DNA from: an uncultured Alistipes sp.
GTDB lineage: Bacteria > Bacteroidota > Bacteroidia > Bacteroidales > Rikenellaceae
Direction of reading: 5' to 3'
NCBI GenBank assembly: GCA_900549685.1
Contig: UROX01000088.1
Location: forward strand, 1 to 10,447
DNA: 10,447 bases
Shown here piece by piece: positions 7,139 through 10,447 of the stretch; within the stretch, counting starts at the first letter, position 1, and each line of letters opens with the position of its first letter. The notes under the pieces were generated by a model. The model worked only from the letters and a program-made list of their open reading frames with translations, searched no databases and was not told the origin of the DNA. A program made the position numbers and the translations under genes.

Positions 7139-7173
7139 AAGTACCTATTCAAGAACTTTTAATCGAAATGAGT

Positions 7174-7818
7174 ATGAAAAAATTATTCTACACTGCGATT
7201 GCCCTGCTGGCTTTCTCCGCGTGTCGGGAGAATCCGGATCTGTCGGATCTGAGCAACGATTATCTGGTGTTTACCAACTACGACAGGGAGGCCGATTTCC
7301 AGGGTGAAAAAACCTATTTCATGCCCGATAGCGTTATGGTGATCGGCGACCGGGAAAAACCCGAATACTGGACCGGCGAGACCGCCGCGCCCATTTTGCG
7401 TGCCTATGAATCCAATATGGCCGCCTACGGATTCACCCGCGTGGACGACAAGAGTCAGGCGCTGTTCGGACTCCAGATCAGCTACGTGGAAAGCATCAGC
7501 TATTTCACGAACTATCATGATCCCTACTGGTGGTACGGCTATCCCGGTTACTGGGAGTACGGTTACTGGGGCGACTGGGGCGGTTGGTATTACCCCTATT
7601 CGGTCGTGTACAGTTACAGCGTGGGTTCGCTGCTCACCGAAATGGTCGATCTGAGAAGTCCGCAGGGCGGAGGCCGGAAGTTGCCCGTGGTCTGGACCTC
7701 GTTCCTGAGCGGTTTGCTCACGGCTTCGAGCAGCTTCAATATGCAATTGACCGTGGAAGCCATCGATCAGTCTTTCGCCCAGTCGCCTTATCTGGACAAT
7801 CAGTACCGCGGAAATTAA
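7174..7818 (+). CDS. DUF4136-type lipoprotein
   Basis: Predicted envelope lipoprotein of 214 residues; biochemical role unknown. It begins MKKLFYTAIALLAFSAC, with Cys17 as the likely lipid-attachment residue (lipobox FSAC, slightly atypical), so LspA would process it. The mature part fits the DUF4136 pattern: an N-terminal NDYLVFTNYDREADF segment, a central helix (about 72-85, APILRAYESNMAAYGF), then the strand QALFGLQISYV and a C-terminal strand around FNMQLTVEAIDQSF. Between them, residues 110-149 are extremely aromatic, with 19 Tyr/Trp in 40 positions. An in-frame ATG at 7168 would add only Met-Ser; 7174 is preferred because MKK starts the signal peptide. The barrel gene follows 37 bp downstream with no promoter or terminator between, so they are probably co-transcribed. 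The DUF4136 assignment is by recognition of the pattern, not a search. Confidence 0.85.
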   Translation: MKKLFYTAIALLAFSACRENPDLSDLSNDYLVFTNYDREADFQGEKTYFMPDSVMVIGDREKPEYWTGETAAPILRAYESNMAAYGFTRVDDKSQALFGLQISYVESISYFTNYHDPYWWYGYPGYWEYGYWGDWGGWYYPYSVVYSYSVGSLLTEMVDLRSPQGGGRKLPVVWTSFLSGLLTASSSFNMQLTVEAIDQSFAQSPYLDNQYRGN

Positions 7819-7855
7819 TCGTATTCAGTCTTAAAAATCATAAAAGCAGAATGTT

Positions 7856-8488
7856 ATGAAAAATATAAAGAACAAACTTCTCGGATTGGCGGCCCTTGCC
7901 GCCGTGTCGATGGCCCTGCCCTCGACGGGACACGCCCAGATCATCGAGAACGGATACGTCAATGTGGACTGGCAGTTCAACGTGCCATTGAACAACGATT
8001 TCTCGAGCAAGGCAAGCGGATGGGGAATGAATTTCGAAGGCGGATATTATTTCCCGAACAATTTCGGTCTGGGTGCGTTTATCTCCTACCATACCAACAA
8101 CGAGTATATTCCGCGTTCGACCTTCCCGGTGGGCAATGCCTCGGCGCTTACCACGGACCAGCAGCATTCGTTGTTCCAGCTGCCGTTCGGTGTGACGGGA
8201 CGTTATCGTTTTATGGACGGGGGCTTGCTGGAACCGTACGTGGCCATGAAGCTCGGGGCCAACTACGCCCGGATTTCTTCCGATTTCTACGTATTGCAGG
8301 CTTATGAGAAGACATGGGGATTCTATGTCTCGCCCGAATTGGGTCTGAGCGTGTTTCCGTTCAATCGCAGCCGGGTCGGCTTCCATGCGGCGCTTTATTA
8401 CAGCTATGCCACCAACCAAGGCTCCGTATTGAATTACAGCATCGACGGACTCAACAACTTCGGGTTCCGTGTGGGTATCGCTTTCTGA
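7856..8488 (+). CDS. Small outer-membrane beta-barrel protein
   Basis: Predicted outer-membrane barrel of 210 residues; substrate or role unknown. A Sec signal peptide is clear: basic start MKNIKNK, hydrophobic core, and cleavage likely after Ala27 in GHA|Q. The mature part alternates polar and hydrophobic/aromatic residues in strand-like stretches (YVNVDWQFNVPL, GMNFEGGYYF, LGAFISYHT, FGVTGRYRF, VAMKLGANYARI, FYVSPELGLSVF, FHAALYYSYA, FGFRVGIAF). It ends in Phe, the usual beta-signal for insertion by the BAM machinery. The size suits an 8-stranded barrel of the OmpW/OmpA-like porin families. It sits 37 bp after the DUF4136-type lipoprotein gene, so the two products may act together in the outer membrane; this is inference from gene order. 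A structured hairpin 32 bp after the stop ends the operon. Confidence 0.85.
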   Translation: MKNIKNKLLGLAALAAVSMALPSTGHAQIIENGYVNVDWQFNVPLNNDFSSKASGWGMNFEGGYYFPNNFGLGAFISYHTNNEYIPRSTFPVGNASALTTDQQHSLFQLPFGVTGRYRFMDGGLLEPYVAMKLGANYARISSDFYVLQAYEKTWGFYVSPELGLSVFPFNRSRVGFHAALYYSYATNQGSVLNYSIDGLNNFGFRVGIAF

Positions 8489-8515
8489 TCTCCGGAAGCG
8501 CATAACCGGGAAAAC

Positions 8516-8554
8516 ACAGGAGGGTGTCTGCTGCACGGCGGGCACCCTCTGTTT
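8516..8554. terminator. Hairpin terminator after the barrel gene, possibly bidirectional
   Basis: The stem pairs 8520-8531 with 8538-8549 (12 bp including two G-U pairs on the plus strand, loop TGCACG). On the plus strand only TGTTT follows. On the minus strand it is followed by CTGTGTTTT, so it may stop transcripts from both directions. It lies 31 nt past the barrel-gene stop. Confidence 0.65.
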
Positions 8555-8555
8555 C

Positions 8556-8966
8556 GTCCGTTCCCGGGGGCGGACTCGGCATATACGGCTTTTTGCAGGT
8601 TGGTCGCGGACTGCTCTCCGACAGTCTTTCTCATCGGAAGTACGGCTTATGCAGGCGATGGTGGCGGAAGGCTGTTTTCTGAAGAAAGGCGAAGATCGGT
8701 TCCCGGGTGCCGTCGTTCGGGAAACGGAAGCCGTCGCTCGGGCCGGTCGCGAGCGTTTCCGACTCGATTCTGTCTCCGGATTTCTGTCGGGGGATAGGCT
8801 TGCGGAATAACGATCCGAAACGGATCGGCGGTTAAGGCCGGAGGGTATGGAGCGCCGTGCCCTTCGTTTTTTTTGTTCGGCGGCCGGACCGGTGCGTATC
8901 GTCTTTCCTGCCGGATATTCGGGGCGGACGTAGGTTTGCGGTGTTGCGTCTCTTTTCGGAAAGGGG
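8556..8966. other. Spacer with no recognisable protein gene
   Basis: About 410 bp between the convergent barrel gene and ugd. Plus-strand frames (8469-8810, 8600-8797) and a minus-strand frame (8647-9318) are open, but their translations look like shadows. The notable content is two hairpins at 8811-8827 and 8841-8864, the latter followed by T8. No canonical promoter box was found in the interval. Confidence 0.55.
8841..8874 (+). terminator. Strong plus-strand terminator with no gene directly upstream
   Basis: GAGGGTATGG (8841-8850) pairs with CCGTGCCCTT (8855-8864) through G-C, A-T and G-U pairs around an AGCG loop. T8 follows at 8867-8874 after a CG link. The T run is on the plus strand only, so it cannot serve ugd on the minus strand. 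The nearest plus-strand gene ends 350 bp upstream and already has a hairpin after it. Confidence 0.7.
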
Positions 8967-10280
8967 CTATCCGCCGATGCAGCGGTAGACGATGGAGGTC
9001 CCTTCGAATTCGCGTCGGTCGTAGATGTTGCGGCCGTCGAAAACGACCGGCGTGCGCATGATTTTTTCGAGCACCGGCCACGACGGAATACGGAACTCTT
9101 TCCATTCCGTCACCAGCAGCAGCGCGTCCGCATCGACGGCGGCGTCGTACATGTCGGTGGCGTAATGCACCTTGTCGCCGATGAGCCGCCGGCATTCGTC
9201 CATGGCCACCGGGTCGTAGGCCGCGATCTCTCCGCCGGCCGCTGTGATCCGGTCGATGAGCACCAGCGAGGCGGCCTCGCGCATGTCGTCCGTCTCGGGT
9301 TTGAACGAGAGTCCCCACAAGGCGATCCTGCGGCCGTTGAGGTCCGGACCGAAGTGCGCGGTCAGTTTGTCGAACAGCACCCTTTTCTGGCGGTCATTCA
9401 CCGCTTCGACGGCTTCGAGTACCCGCATCGGATAGCCGTGCGCGGCGGCCGTGCGGATCAGTGCCTTGACGTCTTTCGGGAAGCACGACCCGCCGTAGCC
9501 GCAGCCCGGATAGAGGAACTTGTTGCCGATGCGGGCGTCGCTTCCGATGCCTTTGCGGACCATGTTCACGTCGGCTCCGACGATCTCGCACAGGTTGGCG
9601 ATGTCGTTCATGAAGCTGATGCGTGTGGCGAGCATGCAGTTGGCTGCGTATTTGGTCATTTCGGCCGAGGCGATGTCCATGAAGATGACGCGGAAATTAT
9701 TGAGCAGGAACGGACGGTAGAGTCGGCGCATCGTTTCTCTGGCCCGTTCGCTGTCGGTGCCCACGACCACCCGGTCGGGACTCATAAAGTCTTTGATGGC
9801 GCTGCCTTCCTTGAGAAATTCGGGGTTGGAGGCCACGTCGAAAGCCACCTGTACGCCCCGCCGCGCGAGTTCCTCCTCCACGATACTCCGGATGCGGCGC
9901 GAAGTGCCGACCGGGACGGTGCTTTTGGTGACCAGCAGCGTGTAGTGCGAGATGGACGAGCCGAAGGTGCGGGCCACCTGTTCCACATACCGCAGGTCGG
10001 CTTCGCCGTCCGGACCGGGCGGGGTGCCCACGGCGATGAAAACGATGTCCGTTTCGTCTGCGCAGGCGGCCAGATCGGTCCCGAACGAGAGACGGCCCGC
10101 TGCCGTGTTCTTGCGGACGATGGTTTCCAGCCCCGGTTCGTAAATCGGCACGATGCCTTGCCGCAGTTTCTCGATTTTCTCCGGATTCGTGTCGATGCAG
10201 ATCACCTCCACGCCCATCTCGGAGAAGCAGGCTCCCGACACCAGCCCGACGTATCCGCTGCCGACTACCGCTATTTTCAT
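8967..10280 (-). CDS. ugd: UDP-glucose/GDP-mannose-type nucleotide-sugar 6-dehydrogenase, most likely UDP-glucose 6-dehydrogenase
   Basis: Cytoplasmic NAD-dependent enzyme oxidising UDP-glucose twice to UDP-glucuronate, a precursor of acidic capsule, exopolysaccharide or lipid-linked sugars. The 437 residues match the family. The N-terminal Rossmann motif GSGYVG is at 7-12, KSTVPVGT at 119-126, NPEFLKEG at 152-159 (Glu154, Glu158), EMTKYAAN at 207-214 (Lys210, Asn214), and GCGYGGSCFPKD at 259-270 with catalytic Cys266 and Asp270. A third domain carries GLSFKPETDDMREA at 323-336, the UDP-binding C-terminal region. The start at 10280 places the Rossmann fold at the very N-terminus. GDP-mannose dehydrogenase is a related alternative, but the NPEFLKEG and GSCFPKD context fits Ugd better. 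No partner glycosyltransferases or epimerases are in the window. Upstream is an 84-nt leader with a TATCTTTG box. Confidence 0.93.
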   Translation of the reverse strand: MKIAVVGSGYVGLVSGACFSEMGVEVICIDTNPEKIEKLRQGIVPIYEPGLETIVRKNTAAGRLSFGTDLAACADETDIVFIAVGTPPGPDGEADLRYVEQVARTFGSSISHYTLLVTKSTVPVGTSRRIRSIVEEELARRGVQVAFDVASNPEFLKEGSAIKDFMSPDRVVVGTDSERARETMRRLYRPFLLNNFRVIFMDIASAEMTKYAANCMLATRISFMNDIANLCEIVGADVNMVRKGIGSDARIGNKFLYPGCGYGGSCFPKDVKALIRTAAAHGYPMRVLEAVEAVNDRQKRVLFDKLTAHFGPDLNGRRIALWGLSFKPETDDMREAASLVLIDRITAAGGEIAAYDPVAMDECRRLIGDKVHYATDMYDAAVDADALLLVTEWKEFRIPSWPVLEKIMRTPVVFDGRNIYDRREFEGTSIVYRCIGG

Positions 10281-10370
10281 AAGGTTAGGGAATTTATTCG
10301 GTTCGAAATTTGCAGGTTTCCGTTCCGACGCTCCGGCCGACGATGCCGGGTGTCCGACGATTCCTCAAGA

Positions 10371-10378
10371 CAAAGATA
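10371..10378 (-). promoter_or_regulatory. ugd promoter -7 box (minus strand)
   Basis: A perfect TAnnTTTG match, TATCTTTG, lies on the minus strand at 10378-10371; no good TTTG is found about 20 bp upstream. Transcription from near 10364 would give an 84-nt leader that includes a small hairpin (CCGGC 10333-10337 with GCCGG 10345-10349). Confidence 0.5.
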
Positions 10379-10447
10379 GCGATTTATTTCCGGATTCGGC
10401 TCCGAGTCTTGCGTATGCGGATTTTCGGCTGATTGACAGAAAAATAT

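Noticed and set aside
7114..7149. TTTG at 7114-7117 with TACCTATT at 7142-7149 as a promoter for the lipoprotein gene
   Set aside because: The spacing is 24 bp instead of 19-21, and the -7 box matches only 4 of 6 fixed positions.
9165..10379. A 404-codon plus-strand frame opposite ugd
   Set aside because: Shadow of ugd; it continues past the ugd promoter and has no family features.

Overview
The window looks like a chromosomal piece of a GC-rich member of the Bacteroidales, most likely Rikenellaceae and Alistipes-like. This genus-level guess is inference. Three things support it. First, Bacteroidota-type promoters with a TAnnTTTG -7 box precede most genes, while Shine-Dalgarno sequences are weak or absent. 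Second, several proteins have Bacteroidota-style forms: a 198-residue LspA with a long insertion, a dipeptidyl peptidase III with an HECLGH zinc site, and a DUF4136-type lipoprotein next to a small outer-membrane barrel. Third, codon use is GC-rich, which leaves many open frames antisense to real genes. No mobile element, CRISPR array, tRNA or rRNA was found, and I see no clearly novel system. The content is mostly housekeeping and envelope genes.

Layout. 1-84: leader with the lspA promoter. 85-681 (+): lspA, followed by a strong hairpin terminator. 735-1117: gene-free spacer. 1223-3262 (-): dipeptidyl peptidase III with a lipoprotein-like signal. 3263-3386: divergent promoter region shared with panC. 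3387-4223 (+): panC. 4365-4724 (+): panD, with its own promoter and terminator. 4803-5087: structured spacer with a G9 run. 5088-6548 (-): NhaP2/CvrA-type cation/proton antiporter. 6638-7126: gene-free spacer. 7174-7818 and 7856-8488 (+): DUF4136-type lipoprotein and outer-membrane beta-barrel, probably one operon. 8556-8966: spacer holding an orphan plus-strand terminator. 8967-10280 (-): UDP-glucose/GDP-mannose-type 6-dehydrogenase (ugd). 10281-10447: its long leader.

How the genes relate. PanC and PanD form the beta-alanine/pantothenate branch: PanD makes beta-alanine from aspartate, and PanC joins it to pantoate. LspA matures lipoproteins, and two proteins in this window (the DPP III and the DUF4136 protein) carry lipoprotein-like signals that would make them its substrates. 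The lipoprotein/barrel pair, the antiporter and Ugd (precursor for acidic surface sugars) all relate to the cell envelope. They are not organised as one pathway; most units have their own promoter and terminator.

The items most worth a second look are the back-to-back DPP III/panC promoters that appear to share one TTCGAA element, the T8 terminator at 8841-8874 that has no known gene just ahead of it, the hairpin and G9 spacer after panD, and an inverted repeat where the lipoprotein/barrel promoter should be.
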